From Novosphingobium profundi (GTDB lineage Bacteria; Pseudomonadota; Alphaproteobacteria; Sphingomonadales; Sphingomonadaceae): DNA of 64,000 bases. Position numbers and translations under genes: made by a program. The notes beneath the pieces were generated by a model. The model worked only from the letters and a program-made list of their open reading frames with translations, ran no database searches and was not told the origin of the DNA. Positions 24,949 through 33,678 of this stretch are shown here, piece after piece. Every line of letters starts with the position of its first letter. The stretch's first letter is position 1. The stretch lies in the NCBI RefSeq assembly GCF_020524485.1, contig NZ_JAIVLF010000009.1, forward strand, positions 1-64,000, given 5' to 3'.

Positions 24949-26382
24949 TTATGTCTTTCCTTCCCGCCAGATCAGCGCACGCCGGATCCGGGCGTGGCGG
25001 GCATGGCCCAGCCTCACCCGTGCCAGCACCGCAATGACGGCGAGACTTCCCGCGGCGGGCAGGGCAAGTCCGAGTGCCAGGATCGCGCCGCGCACGGCGG
25101 GGCTCGCGGCCTCTCCGGGGCTGTATCCGGCTAGGTCGAGAAGCAGGCCCAGGCTGGCCGTCGAGGCCGCGCCGCTGGCCTTGATGGCGACGAGGAAGAT
25201 CGCGAAGAGCCCGGCCTCGAAGCGGCGCCGGTACTGCCATTCGAGCGCGTCGACGACATCGGCGAGCAGGCTCCAGGGGAGCATGTAGATCGCGGTCTGC
25301 CCGAAACCCATCACCAGCGCGCTGGCGAGGAGGGGCGCCGAAGTGCCCATCGGAAAGGCGATCCCGATCAGCGCAAAGAGGGCAAGGCCGGCAAGGCAGG
25401 TCGCGTGGCCCAGCATCAGGAGGCGGGTACCGTCGATACGCGCGGTAAGCGCGGTCCAGGCAGCGACCCCTGCGAACTGGCCGATCGTGATTGCGGTGAG
25501 GATAGCTCCGACCAGCCTGGGCGCGGCGAGCACGTGCTCGCCCATGTAGAGCAGCATGCGCTCGAAGGCGGGCGGGGCGAAGCCGGTCAGCGCGGCAAGG
25601 GCGAGCATGGCCAGCACCAGTGGCGCGCGCAGCGGCACGCGCAGGCCGTCGCGGCACGGCGCTGCGCTGGGGGCAGCGCGGCTATCCGCCGTGCCCGGCG
25701 CGCAGCGCGCGCTCGCGATCATGGTTGCGGTGAAGATGAGCCCGACGAGCCCGCCTGCCAGTGCAAGCCGGGTATGGTCGCCGGTCGTGCCTGCCGCCTG
25801 CACGATGGGAGTGAGGACAAGGGCAATGGTGAGCGAGGAGCAGGAGGAGAACAGGCGGCGATATCCCGAAACGCGGGCGCGCACCCTGCTGTCGGCGCTG
25901 ACCCGGGTCATCAGGGCGTTGTGCGGCACGTCGATCACCGCATAGGCTCCGCGAAAGAGCACGAGCACCAGCGCCATCGCGGCCATGGGAAGGGCACCGG
26001 CAAAGATCCGGCTTGAGAGGAAGGGCAGGGCGTAGACGCCTGCGAAGGCAAGGCCGCACGGTGCGGCTCCAGCCACGATCAGCCAGCGGTAGCTGCGCCC
26101 GCGCACCTGCATGGCAATGACGATGCGCGCGGCGAGGAGGTCGAAGACGAGGTCGCCCGCCAGCACCAGCAGCATGAGCCCGCCCGCCGTGGCCGCGCGC
26201 AGGCCGAGCAGTTCGGTGAGCAGGAACAGGAACGTGATCTCGGCGCCCGAGAAGGTGATGTTCTTGCCGAAATTGCCCGCCGCATAGGCCAGGAGGCGGG
26301 CTTCCCCCGTGGCGGTCCGCCTCGTTCGATGGTCCGCGAACCAGGGAAGGCGCGACCGGGTGAGGGCGTGGGCGGGCGACAT
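24949..26382 (-). CDS. GPH-type sugar:cation symporter family MFS transporter
   Basis: A 477-residue polytopic membrane protein of the MFS_2 (glycoside-pentoside-hexuronide:cation symporter, MelB-like) group. Roughly 11-12 hydrophobic helices are visible, along with the N-terminal Y-A-A-G-N-F-G-K-N segment and the family loop R-G-A-Y-A-V-I-D-V-P-H-N-A-L-M-T-R near residue 148. Relatives carry sugars, and some homologs in alphaproteobacteria carry other solutes, so the substrate is not assignable. Convergent with the P1-nuclease-like gene across the repeat element. Confidence 0.83.
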   Translation of the reverse strand: MSPAHALTRSRLPWFADHRTRRTATGEARLLAYAAGNFGKNITFSGAEITFLFLLTELLGLRAATAGGLMLLVLAGDLVFDLLAARIVIAMQVRGRSYRWLIVAGAAPCGLAFAGVYALPFLSSRIFAGALPMAAMALVLVLFRGAYAVIDVPHNALMTRVSADSRVRARVSGYRRLFSSCSSLTIALVLTPIVQAAGTTGDHTRLALAGGLVGLIFTATMIASARCAPGTADSRAAPSAAPCRDGLRVPLRAPLVLAMLALAALTGFAPPAFERMLLYMGEHVLAAPRLVGAILTAITIGQFAGVAAWTALTARIDGTRLLMLGHATCLAGLALFALIGIAFPMGTSAPLLASALVMGFGQTAIYMLPWSLLADVVDALEWQYRRRFEAGLFAIFLVAIKASGAASTASLGLLLDLAGYSPGEAASPAVRGAILALGLALPAAGSLAVIAVLARVRLGHARHARIRRALIWREGKT

Positions 26383-26437
26383 GGCGCAGCCCTTAGCGCA
26401 TGTCTCTTACGGTTGTGCGAAACGCGCCCGACCCGGT

Positions 26438-26465
26438 GAACCTGAGGGCCAGCGGCCCCGGGTTC
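26438..26465 (-). terminator. Hairpin downstream of the methyltransferase gene
   Basis: An interrupted GC-rich stem: GAACC (26438-26442) pairs with GGTTC (26461-26465), and GGGCC (26446-26450) with GGCCC (26454-26458), with a 3-nt loop. It lies just past the methyltransferase stop on the minus strand. No T tract. Confidence 0.45.
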
Positions 26466-26485
26466 ATGCCTTCAGCTTTCCCGGC

Positions 26486-27223
26486 TCAACGGGGCTTTCC
26501 CAGCACGACGAGGCTTTGCCAGAAAGCGCCGTGGTCGCGGGCATCGGTGCCGTCGGTGAAGGCCGGCTCGGCAAAGCCCAGCTCGCGCGCCCAGAGGCGG
26601 ATCCAGTCGCGGTGGAGGAAGCTGTCGAGAACGCTCGACCAGCCCTTCGCGGCGAAGTTGGCGGTGCGGGTGTGGAAGACCCGGTGATGGCCCGGGTCCT
26701 CGAACTCGAGGAAGGAGAAGATCACCTTGCCGCCCGGTTTCAGGGCCCGGTGCATGTCGCGCAGGTAGAGGTAGCATTCCTCGGGATAGAGGTGGGTGAA
26801 GACCGACCACAGGAACACGATGTCCTGCGAGCCGTCTGGCGCGGCGATGGTGAGATTGCGGTGGACGAGGGCGCGGTAGTCCGGGCAGCGGGATTTCAGG
26901 TGTGCAACCAGCGGGGCGACGATGTCCGCGCCGGTGTAGCGGCCCTGCCAGCCTGCGCGTTGCAGCGCCATCGCGGTGCGGCCGCAGCCACAGCCCAGGT
27001 CATAGATCGCCATGCCATCCGCAAGGCCATGGTGGCGCAGGACATCGACCTGCAGATCCCCCTGCCGCGCGAAATCTTCAGGTCCCGAGGAACCAATGGC
27101 GCCGATCAGGGCGCGCTCCAGGTCGCCTGGATATTTCTTACGTTCACGTGCAATGATCGTGTTGTAGGAATGAACAAAATGCCATCGGTTTGCGCGGATG
27201 AGCAGTTTTTGAATGAGGCCCAT
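26486..27223 (-). CDS. Class I SAM-dependent methyltransferase
   Basis: A 245-residue methyltransferase. Motif I is I-Y-D-L-G-C-G-C-G-R-T-A (about residue 70), then V-F-L-W-S-V-F-T-H-L near 135 and L-K-P-G-G-K-V-I-F-S-F near 158, the normal class I order. The ATG at 27223 has a GGGAG ribosome site; a longer frame reaching 27445 lacks conserved residues. The substrate is not evident, but its place beside capsule export genes makes a sugar O-methylation role likely. Confidence 0.82.
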   Translation of the reverse strand: MGLIQKLLIRANRWHFVHSYNTIIARERKKYPGDLERALIGAIGSSGPEDFARQGDLQVDVLRHHGLADGMAIYDLGCGCGRTAMALQRAGWQGRYTGADIVAPLVAHLKSRCPDYRALVHRNLTIAAPDGSQDIVFLWSVFTHLYPEECYLYLRDMHRALKPGGKVIFSFLEFEDPGHHRVFHTRTANFAAKGWSSVLDSFLHRDWIRLWARELGFAEPAFTDGTDARDHGAFWQSLVVLGKPR

Positions 27224-27486
27224 GTGTCTCCCGAACAGAAATCGCAGAACAATTCTGGGAGTATAGGCAGGGGGACAGGACCGGATCGAGGAAAAACTGT
27301 CCATGTGCCGGTGGTTTCGAGCCGTCCCTGCACACGCTTTGCCAGGAGGACCTGTCCTGCCGCAGGAGCGGGCTGCCAAAGGCTCTTGTCCAGGTGGCGC
27401 GAAAGTGGGCGCGGCGGCCCCTTGCCGCCACCTGGGTTTCTCCATTCTCCCCCCGCCCGCGACTTGGCAGAGGCTACGCAGCTCGA

Positions 27487-28698
27487 TCAGAACATGTTGG
27501 CGTTCTGAATCGCGACGATCGGGTAGACGATCTGTGAAACCGCGCGGAGGAACTTCGAAAAGTCGGTCAGCGGCGCATTCGAGACATAGATCAGATCGTC
27601 ATCGCGAATGGGGAAGGACTGCGCGGCAAAGAGCGTCGAGGGATTGCGCATGTCGATCTTGTAGATGATGGGAATCCGGTTGTCCGACGCCTGTGTCTGC
27701 AAAGGATCGCTCCTGACACCGAGAACTTCGGGGTCTTCAAAGCGGAAGATGAAGACGCCGCGCGCATTCGCCTTTTGATCATCCAGTCCACCGATCCGGC
27801 CCAGCGCCTGCGACAAGGTGAGACCCGTGCTTTCGAACGATACCTCGTCGTTGCGCCCGGCGGCGCCCAGAACGGTGAAGCTGAATGGTTGGTACAGGGC
27901 CGTGACGACGTCATTGGGCTCGAGCCTGACGTTCTCCGTAGGCCGGTTGATGACTTGGGAAAGCGGCATTGCGACGACCTTGTCGCCTCGCGTTATCTGG
28001 ACCGTCATCTTGCCGATGGGCTGGCGCACGCCACCGGCGCTGGCCAGGGCATCGAGCAAGCGCTCGCCCTTGGGGCTCAGGGGCATGCGCAAGCTGTTCG
28101 TGACGTCGCCGATGACCGTCACGTCGGCCGTGGAGTTCTGGGCGATGCGCACGATGACCTGCGGGTCATGGGCCTTGCCTGCAAGCTTGGACTTGATCGC
28201 GGTGGCAATGTCCTGAGGGGTCTTTCCCGCTGCGGTGATGCGTCCGGCAAAGGGAACGCTGATCGTCCCGTCCGCTTCCACGATCTGTTCCGGCAAGGGA
28301 ACGCCCCGCCCTGCCTGTTCGGCTGCGCTGCTGCTCTCCGTGCTCATCCCAAAGCCGAAGAGCAGGGCAGGGGGCGCTTCCCAGATCGAGATGGAGAGGA
28401 CATCCCCGCGTCCCACGATGCTGCCGTAAGGGGGCACTTCGCCGAGATCGGCGTGGAAGGATTGCGGAATTTCGTGTGACTTCAGCCGCTGGGCAACCTG
28501 CGCGTTCACATCGACGACCTGAACCGGTACGCCCGTTTCCGTGCTGCTCGCGGGGAGATCATTGATTTCATCCGTCGACGGTCCCGATCTCGGCAACGTC
28601 GAACAGGCGCCCAGCAGGACCAGGGCAGACAATGCCAGCGCGTGTCGCGGTGTCATGTCGAAGCGGAAATCAATCGGAAAAAATCCAGCGATCTTCAT
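27487..28698 (-). CDS. Outer-membrane polysaccharide export protein (Wza/KpsD type)
   Basis: A 403-residue lipoprotein of the polysaccharide export family. A lipobox L-L-G-A-C gives the lipidated Cys (residue 32 from this start). The export domain begins at Y-G-S-I-V-G-R-G-D-V-L-S-I-S-I-W-E (about 86), SLBB-type repeats follow (about 185-370), and the C-terminal amphipathic segment F-L-R-A-V-S-Q-I-V-Y-P-I-V resembles the Wza pore helix. It would form the outer-membrane channel with KpsE/KpsM/KpsT. The ATG at 28656 gives a more classical signal peptide but no ribosome site; 28698 has only a weak AAGAG. Confidence 0.9.
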   Translation of the reverse strand: MKIAGFFPIDFRFDMTPRHALALSALVLLGACSTLPRSGPSTDEINDLPASSTETGVPVQVVDVNAQVAQRLKSHEIPQSFHADLGEVPPYGSIVGRGDVLSISIWEAPPALLFGFGMSTESSSAAEQAGRGVPLPEQIVEADGTISVPFAGRITAAGKTPQDIATAIKSKLAGKAHDPQVIVRIAQNSTADVTVIGDVTNSLRMPLSPKGERLLDALASAGGVRQPIGKMTVQITRGDKVVAMPLSQVINRPTENVRLEPNDVVTALYQPFSFTVLGAAGRNDEVSFESTGLTLSQALGRIGGLDDQKANARGVFIFRFEDPEVLGVRSDPLQTQASDNRIPIIYKIDMRNPSTLFAAQSFPIRDDDLIYVSNAPLTDFSKFLRAVSQIVYPIVAIQNANMF

Positions 28699-28842
28699 CT
28701 GTTGCTCTTGAACTGTGATCTGGTCAAGAAGCGCAAAGCGCCTCGCCAGACATTCCAGTCCGGCATGGTTGTGGGGCCGCTGTATCGCTCCAAACCCCAT
28801 ATGTCACTGCGCGATTCCCTTTTTCGCGACAGGCCGGATTGG

Positions 28843-28857
28843 CCCCTGCGGCAGGGG
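28843..28857 (-). terminator. Short hairpin after the DUF5672 gene
   Basis: A 6-bp stem with 3-nt loop (CCCCTG-CGG-CAGGGG) lies about 20 bp past the stop of the DUF5672 gene. It is short and has no T tract, so it is only a candidate terminator or attenuator ahead of the export-protein gene. Confidence 0.3.
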
Positions 28858-28877
28858 GCAGGAGGGCAAGGCAGGCG

Positions 28878-29675
28878 CTAGCTCTTGCGCGCCTTGCGCC
28901 GCAGGGGGAGCAGCAGGCAATCAGCCGCGAGCCTGGAGATCCGTGCGAGGGCGTTGCGCATGGGCCACATGTCTCGTGCGATCGAGAAGAAGTCGTGGCG
29001 CACGGTGCCTATGTCATCCAGATCCTTGTACACGTCCCAGAAGCGCTCGGGGCCGATCGCATCGGGCATGCGGAAGGCTCCGTGGTATCCGAAGGTGCGG
29101 CGCACGTCGGCCCGGCGCTCTGCAGAGAACGCGTCGGCCAGCTCGCGCGGGGCGAAGCGTAGGCCCTGCGCTTCCAGCCAGGCGCGATTGGTCCGTCCGA
29201 TCGCCAGGTCTTCGGGATGCGCCTGCTCGAAATCGGGTGCGCGACAAAGCTCCATGAGCCGTCGGCTGCGCAAGGAGAAGCCGCCGTTGCCGACGTCGTG
29301 TCCGTCATCGAACTGGGGCCAGCTTGCCCCGATGTAGTCGTATTCGAGAAATTCGGACTGCCAGCGCGTCGCATCGAGAACGTGGCCGTCCCACTGCGCC
29401 ACGAGGCAATGCGATGTCGTGACATAATCGACAAGCCGGTTGAGCAGGAATTGCGAGTAGGCTGCCGACGAGGTCAGGCGATCGACGGGCACTATTCGGA
29501 TGGAAGGATGAAGCCGCTCGGGGCGCGCATCGGTGAACAGCAGGCATTGGCCAAATGCAATCTGTTCGAGGCTGACTTCGAGCGCACGAATGGTGGCCGA
29601 TAGATTGACGGAGGTCACGGCGCAGAGGGTCACTTGCGGCAGTGCAAGCCGGTCGTTTCGGGCTGAAGGCATCAT
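28878..29675 (-). CDS. DUF5672 family protein (putative glycosyltransferase)
   Basis: A 265-residue DUF5672 protein. The family core is clear: V-A-Q-W-D-G-H-V-L-D (about 92), E-Y-D-Y-I-G-A-S-W-P (about 110) and V-G-N-G-G-F-S-L-R-S-R-R-L-M (about 127). Members occur in polysaccharide and LPS gene clusters and are thought to be GT-A-like glycosyltransferases. About 10 bp separate it from the GT2 gene upstream, so they form one operon leading to the export-protein gene. Confidence 0.82.
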   Translation of the reverse strand: MMPSARNDRLALPQVTLCAVTSVNLSATIRALEVSLEQIAFGQCLLFTDARPERLHPSIRIVPVDRLTSSAAYSQFLLNRLVDYVTTSHCLVAQWDGHVLDATRWQSEFLEYDYIGASWPQFDDGHDVGNGGFSLRSRRLMELCRAPDFEQAHPEDLAIGRTNRAWLEAQGLRFAPRELADAFSAERRADVRRTFGYHGAFRMPDAIGPERFWDVYKDLDDIGTVRHDFFSIARDMWPMRNALARISRLAADCLLLPLRRKARKS

Positions 29676-29685
29676 GCCGGTCGTC

Positions 29686-31326
29686 CTAGAGCCTTACCAC
29701 GAAGTGTTCGCTGAAGGGGTTGAGTTGCGGATGGTGGAAGGGGTCCGTGATCCGGTCTGTCGACCAGGCCGATTTCAACGCGGCCAGTTCGTTGGCCAGG
29801 CGGGCAGCGCCGGTGGGATCCCGGTCGTGCCCGCGCGATACCGATTCGTGATGGATCAGCCTTGCGCGGGGCTCGTAGAAGGATTGCCAGCCCTGACGAT
29901 TGAGTCGCAGGCACAGGTCTACATCGTTGAACGCCACGGCGAATTGGGTCTCGTCGAGACCGCCAACCGCTTCGAAGCGGGCGCGCTGGACGACGAGGCA
30001 GGCCGCCGTGACCGCAGACGTGAATTGCGGAAGGGCATGGCGGCGAAAATAGCCTTCCTCATCGGGCGACAGGCGTCGGTGTGCGTGGGCCGCCCCGCCC
30101 CCGATTCCCAGAACAACGCCCGCGTGCTGAATCCGTCCATCGGGATAGAGCAGTTGCGCGCCCACCGCTCCGACATCGGGTCGGAGGGCCTGATGGACCA
30201 GGATTCGGAGCCAGTCGGGGTCGATGATTTCAATGTCGTTGTTGAGCAGGCACAACAGCTCTCCGCGCGCGTCGCTGGCGGCCCGATTGTTGAGGGCGGA
30301 GAAATTGAACGGCCCGGGGTGCCGGAGTACCCGATATCGCTCGGGGGCGAGGGCGGCCAGGTAGGCCAGAGTTTCCGGATCGTCGCTGCCGTTGTCGACG
30401 ATGATGACCTCGAGATCGGAATAGTTCGTTCGCTCGAGACCTTCGATGCAGGTGCGCAGCAGATGCAGGCCATTGCGCGTGGGGACGATGGCGCTGACGG
30501 ACGGCCATGCGCCGGTGTCCATGGCGATGGCGCCCGGCATCCGCGCGGTCGGGCGCGACTGGCGGTGGTGCAGGACCTGAGGGATATGGCGAATGTCGCC
30601 CTCCCTCGCCTGATCGACGAGGGTGTGGAGCTGCTTCTGCCAGTTGGTCGCATTCCCGGCGAGGTTCTTCTGTGGAACGCGCAGGATGCACGCCCCGGAC
30701 AGATAATCGAGATGCTGGAACAGCTCCTTGTTCCATTCCGGTTTGAAATGGGGGGAATGGCGCTGCCCGTCGCGGTCCAGAAGATCGTCGTCGGCATAGA
30801 TCAGCTGCGCGCGATCCTGAAGCTGCTGACCGTACACCGCGCCGGCGCCCGGGGCGAGGATGTCCCCGGCCGCGATCGGCAGGATCCAGAGCGTGCGATT
30901 TTCAGGGCCGGCAAAGTCAGATATCTCCGGCGGGTCAAGATCTTCGAGCAGATCGATTCGCTCGGCGCAGAGGCTGCGCAAGGTGCGCTCCCGCGCCTCG
31001 GGGGCGCCTCGCTCGCGATCATATACAATCGCCGCAATTCGGGGGGGCTCAATCTGGGCGGGCCCGGTGTCTGAGGTCTCCGCGCCCGTTGGGGAAACTT
31101 CGTTGTCGAGCATCCAGAGTTTGTAGGCCAGGGGGGACTTGGCCAACAGCGGAGCGAAATGGGCGTGGGCGCGGACGCGTTTGCCGTTCAGGCGCCACCA
31201 TGCCGCGAGCGCATAGGGACGCGGTGTCGATCGCAGCGCCTGCAAATGTATCCGTAGCGTGAGTCCAGCACGTACCAATCGATGCCATGTCGGTTTTCGA
31301 TCGGGATTTCTGCGTGTTTCGACCAT
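29686..31326 (-). CDS. Glycosyltransferase family 2 with N-terminal extension
   Basis: A 546-residue protein. The GT2 domain occupies about 270-500: V-S-A-I-V-P-T-R-N-G, V-D-N-G-S-D-D, L-L-N-N-D-I-E (metal/nucleotide binding) and A-F-N-D-V-D-L-C-L-R. The N-terminal 260 residues contain a second, incomplete GT-A-like stretch (D-D-D-L-L-D-R near 184 and H-F-K-P-E-W-N), common in bi-modular rhamnan or capsule glycosyltransferases. ATG 31326 has an AGGGG ribosome site; an ATG at 31350 is possible. Divergent from kpsE. Confidence 0.87.
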   Translation of the reverse strand: MVETRRNPDRKPTWHRLVRAGLTLRIHLQALRSTPRPYALAAWWRLNGKRVRAHAHFAPLLAKSPLAYKLWMLDNEVSPTGAETSDTGPAQIEPPRIAAIVYDRERGAPEARERTLRSLCAERIDLLEDLDPPEISDFAGPENRTLWILPIAAGDILAPGAGAVYGQQLQDRAQLIYADDDLLDRDGQRHSPHFKPEWNKELFQHLDYLSGACILRVPQKNLAGNATNWQKQLHTLVDQAREGDIRHIPQVLHHRQSRPTARMPGAIAMDTGAWPSVSAIVPTRNGLHLLRTCIEGLERTNYSDLEVIIVDNGSDDPETLAYLAALAPERYRVLRHPGPFNFSALNNRAASDARGELLCLLNNDIEIIDPDWLRILVHQALRPDVGAVGAQLLYPDGRIQHAGVVLGIGGGAAHAHRRLSPDEEGYFRRHALPQFTSAVTAACLVVQRARFEAVGGLDETQFAVAFNDVDLCLRLNRQGWQSFYEPRARLIHHESVSRGHDRDPTGAARLANELAALKSAWSTDRITDPFHHPQLNPFSEHFVVRL

Positions 31327-31645
31327 GGCGATGCCCCTAGCCGATCTCATCGGGAGAGTGAACTGCCATGCAGACTGCCGCGCATCGTCCGGTTTGTACG
31401 TCCATTCGGCAGGTGCCGCGCTTGGGCAATTTACCGGTGGGCGCAGCGGATTGCAGCAGAGTTCCGGGGATTGCAGTGCCGGGGCGAGGGTTCGCAGGCG
31501 TCAGGTGGTTGCTGATGCGGGGGGATCGGACTTGCCACTTTTGCATTGCAAATACGCTTGGGGGCAGGCATTTGCGAGGCAACCGCTGCGGTTGCAGTGG
31601 GCACTCACAGTTTGGGCTTTGCTACTCCTAAGATGCGCATCTGAA
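31327..31645. promoter_or_regulatory. Divergent promoter region between GT2 and kpsE
   Basis: A 319-bp gap with no supported gene that should carry promoters for both capsule units. It contains an 11-bp palindrome TTGCATTGCAA (31541-31551) and a hairpin GCAACCG-CTG-CGGTTGC (31579-31595), 50-70 bp before the kpsE start. No JUMPstart/ops element (GGCGGTAG) was seen. Confidence 0.4.
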
Positions 31646-32848
31646 ATGAATTTTTCGCAAATGACGCCGGCGCAGCATGCGTCCAGCCATGGTGCTGACC
31701 TCGCCCAGGACGAGGGGCAGGACGGGGCCTCGAAGTCCTATGTCGAGGCTGCGTTTGAAAAGGCCAAGAAGGTGGGGCCGCTCTTCTATCTGACCGTCGT
31801 CATTCCAACCTTGCTTGCCGTGTTCTATTTCGGATTTGCCGCTTCGGACATCTATGTCTCCGAATCGAAGTTCGTCGTCCAGAATCCCGAGAAACCAAGC
31901 GTGAACGGCCTGGGCGGCTTGCTGGGGTCCAGTAGTTGGTCGGGCGAAGGCACGGAAGTCTACGCGGCACGGGCCTATGTCCAGTCGCGCAGCGCGATGA
32001 ACGATCTGAACCAGCAGCACGCGCTGGAAGAATCCTTCGGCGCAAAGTCCATCTTTCTGTTCGACCGTTTCGATCCTTTCGGCGTCGAGGGCTCGAATGA
32101 AAGTCTCTACAAGTACTACATGGACAAGGTTGCGATCGATTACGATTCCTCGTCGTCGATCGTGACTCTGAGCGTGCGTGCCTTCGATCCGGAGGATGCC
32201 TATCGCTTCAACGCCTTCTTGCTGAAGCGCTCGGAGGGATTGATCAATCGCCTCACGCAGCGGGCCCAGGCCGACGTCATTCGGGTCGCCGAGAAGGAAG
32301 TGGAAAGAGCGAACGAAAAAGTGCGGACAACGGCCATGGCCTTGGCCGAGTTCCGCAATTCCAGCGGCATCCTGGATCCCGAACAGCAGGCGAGCGCGCA
32401 GCTGGAAATGATCTCGAAGTTGCAGGACGAACTGATTTCCACGAAAATGCAGCTGAGCCAGTATCGGCAGCTTGCGCCGGAGAACCCCAAGATCTCCGTT
32501 CTCGAAGCGACGGCGCGGGATCTTGCCTCGCAAATTGCCGAGGAAACCTCGAAGACGGTGAAGGGCAGGGAGTCGCTCGCGGGGTCCGCTGTCCAGTACC
32601 AGCATCTCCTGCTGGACAACCAGTTTGCGGAAAAGCAACTGGCCGCAACCATGTCGGCCTATGAGGAGGCGCGTAGCGATACCTTGCGCCAGCAGGCCTA
32701 TGTCGAGCGTATTGTCGCCCCCAACGTGCCGGACGAGGCGCTGGAGCCGCGCCGCTTGCGTGGTATCCTGTCGACCCTTGCGCTGGGCTTTGCCACCTGG
32801 GGCATTTTGACGATGCTGATCGCCGGTATTCGCGAGCACCAGGACTGA
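31646..32848 (+). CDS. kpsE: Capsule export inner-membrane protein (KpsE, polysaccharide co-polymerase type)
   Basis: A 400-residue protein with one transmembrane helix near residues 45-66, a large periplasmic coiled-coil region (about 200-350), and a second helix at the C-terminus (about 372-394). This is the topology of KpsE/BexC/CtrB proteins that link the ABC exporter to the outer-membrane pore. Sequence features of the family include Y-V-S-E-S-K-F-V-V-Q (about 71), Y-A-A-R-A-Y-V-Q-S-R and V-A-P-N-V-P-D-E-A-L-E-P-R-R (about 356). The frame is open upstream to 31259 but without conserved residues. Four bases separate its stop from kpsM. Confidence 0.92.
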   Translation: MNFSQMTPAQHASSHGADLAQDEGQDGASKSYVEAAFEKAKKVGPLFYLTVVIPTLLAVFYFGFAASDIYVSESKFVVQNPEKPSVNGLGGLLGSSSWSGEGTEVYAARAYVQSRSAMNDLNQQHALEESFGAKSIFLFDRFDPFGVEGSNESLYKYYMDKVAIDYDSSSSIVTLSVRAFDPEDAYRFNAFLLKRSEGLINRLTQRAQADVIRVAEKEVERANEKVRTTAMALAEFRNSSGILDPEQQASAQLEMISKLQDELISTKMQLSQYRQLAPENPKISVLEATARDLASQIAEETSKTVKGRESLAGSAVQYQHLLLDNQFAEKQLAATMSAYEEARSDTLRQQAYVERIVAPNVPDEALEPRRLRGILSTLALGFATWGILTMLIAGIREHQD

Positions 32849-32852
32849 CCTT

Positions 32853-33650
32853 GTGGATGTACGTGGCAAACCATCGCTTCTGCGCAGTTTGAACATCGAG
32901 CGCCGCGTCGTGAGTGCCCTGCTCATGCGCGAGGTCCTCACGCGCTATGGACGCCACAACATCGGGTTCCTCTGGCTGTTCGTGGAGCCCATGCTCTTCA
33001 CGGTGGGCGTCGCCACGCTCTGGAGCCTGCTTTCCTCGTTTCACGGATCCGATCTGCCGATCGTGGACTTTGCAATGACCGGGTATTCCTGCGTTCTGGT
33101 CTGGCGCAACGTGATCTCGCGCGCGATTGGTGCGATCGAACCCAATCTTGCGCTTCTGCACCATCGCAACGTGAAGCCCTTCGATATCATGCTCGCGCGC
33201 GCCTTGCTCGAGGTCATCGGGGCAGGCATGTCATTCTTTATCCTCACGCTGCTGTTCTACGCGATCGGATGGTCCGGGCTGCCGGAGGATATTCTCAAGG
33301 TCCTGGGAGGCTGGATCCTGCTGGCCTGGCTGGGGTGCAGTGCCGGCATCCTGCTGGGAGCCATGGCGTTCTTTTCCGAGATCGTCGACAAGATCTGGCA
33401 CCCGATGGCCTACATCATGTTCCCGATTTCCGGCGCGGCCTTTACGGTTGATGCCCTGCCGTCGCAGTTCCAGAACGTGGTCCTGTGGATCCCCATGGTC
33501 AGTGGAACCGAACTGGTTCGCGAAGGCTTTTTCGGTTCGCGCTATCATGCCCACTACGATGTCTTTTACGTCATTGCGGTGTGCACTTTGATGACCTTGC
33601 TTGGCTTGGCCCTGACGCGCAAACTGTCGCGTGAAATCGAGCCGGGATGA
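32853..33650 (+). CDS. kpsM: Capsular polysaccharide ABC transporter permease KpsM
   Basis: A 265-residue ABC-2 type permease. Six hydrophobic helices are visible and the N-terminal R-V-V-S-A-L-L-M-R-E-V-L-T-R-Y-G-R is a KpsM/BexB hallmark. The start is a GTG 4 bp after the kpsE stop, suggesting translational coupling. It forms the inner-membrane pore with KpsT for export of lipid-linked capsule. Confidence 0.94.
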   Translation: MDVRGKPSLLRSLNIERRVVSALLMREVLTRYGRHNIGFLWLFVEPMLFTVGVATLWSLLSSFHGSDLPIVDFAMTGYSCVLVWRNVISRAIGAIEPNLALLHHRNVKPFDIMLARALLEVIGAGMSFFILTLLFYAIGWSGLPEDILKVLGGWILLAWLGCSAGILLGAMAFFSEIVDKIWHPMAYIMFPISGAAFTVDALPSQFQNVVLWIPMVSGTELVREGFFGSRYHAHYDVFYVIAVCTLMTLLGLALTRKLSREIEPG

Positions 33651-33678
33651 GTGATGTGATGCCAGGGATGGCAAGTTC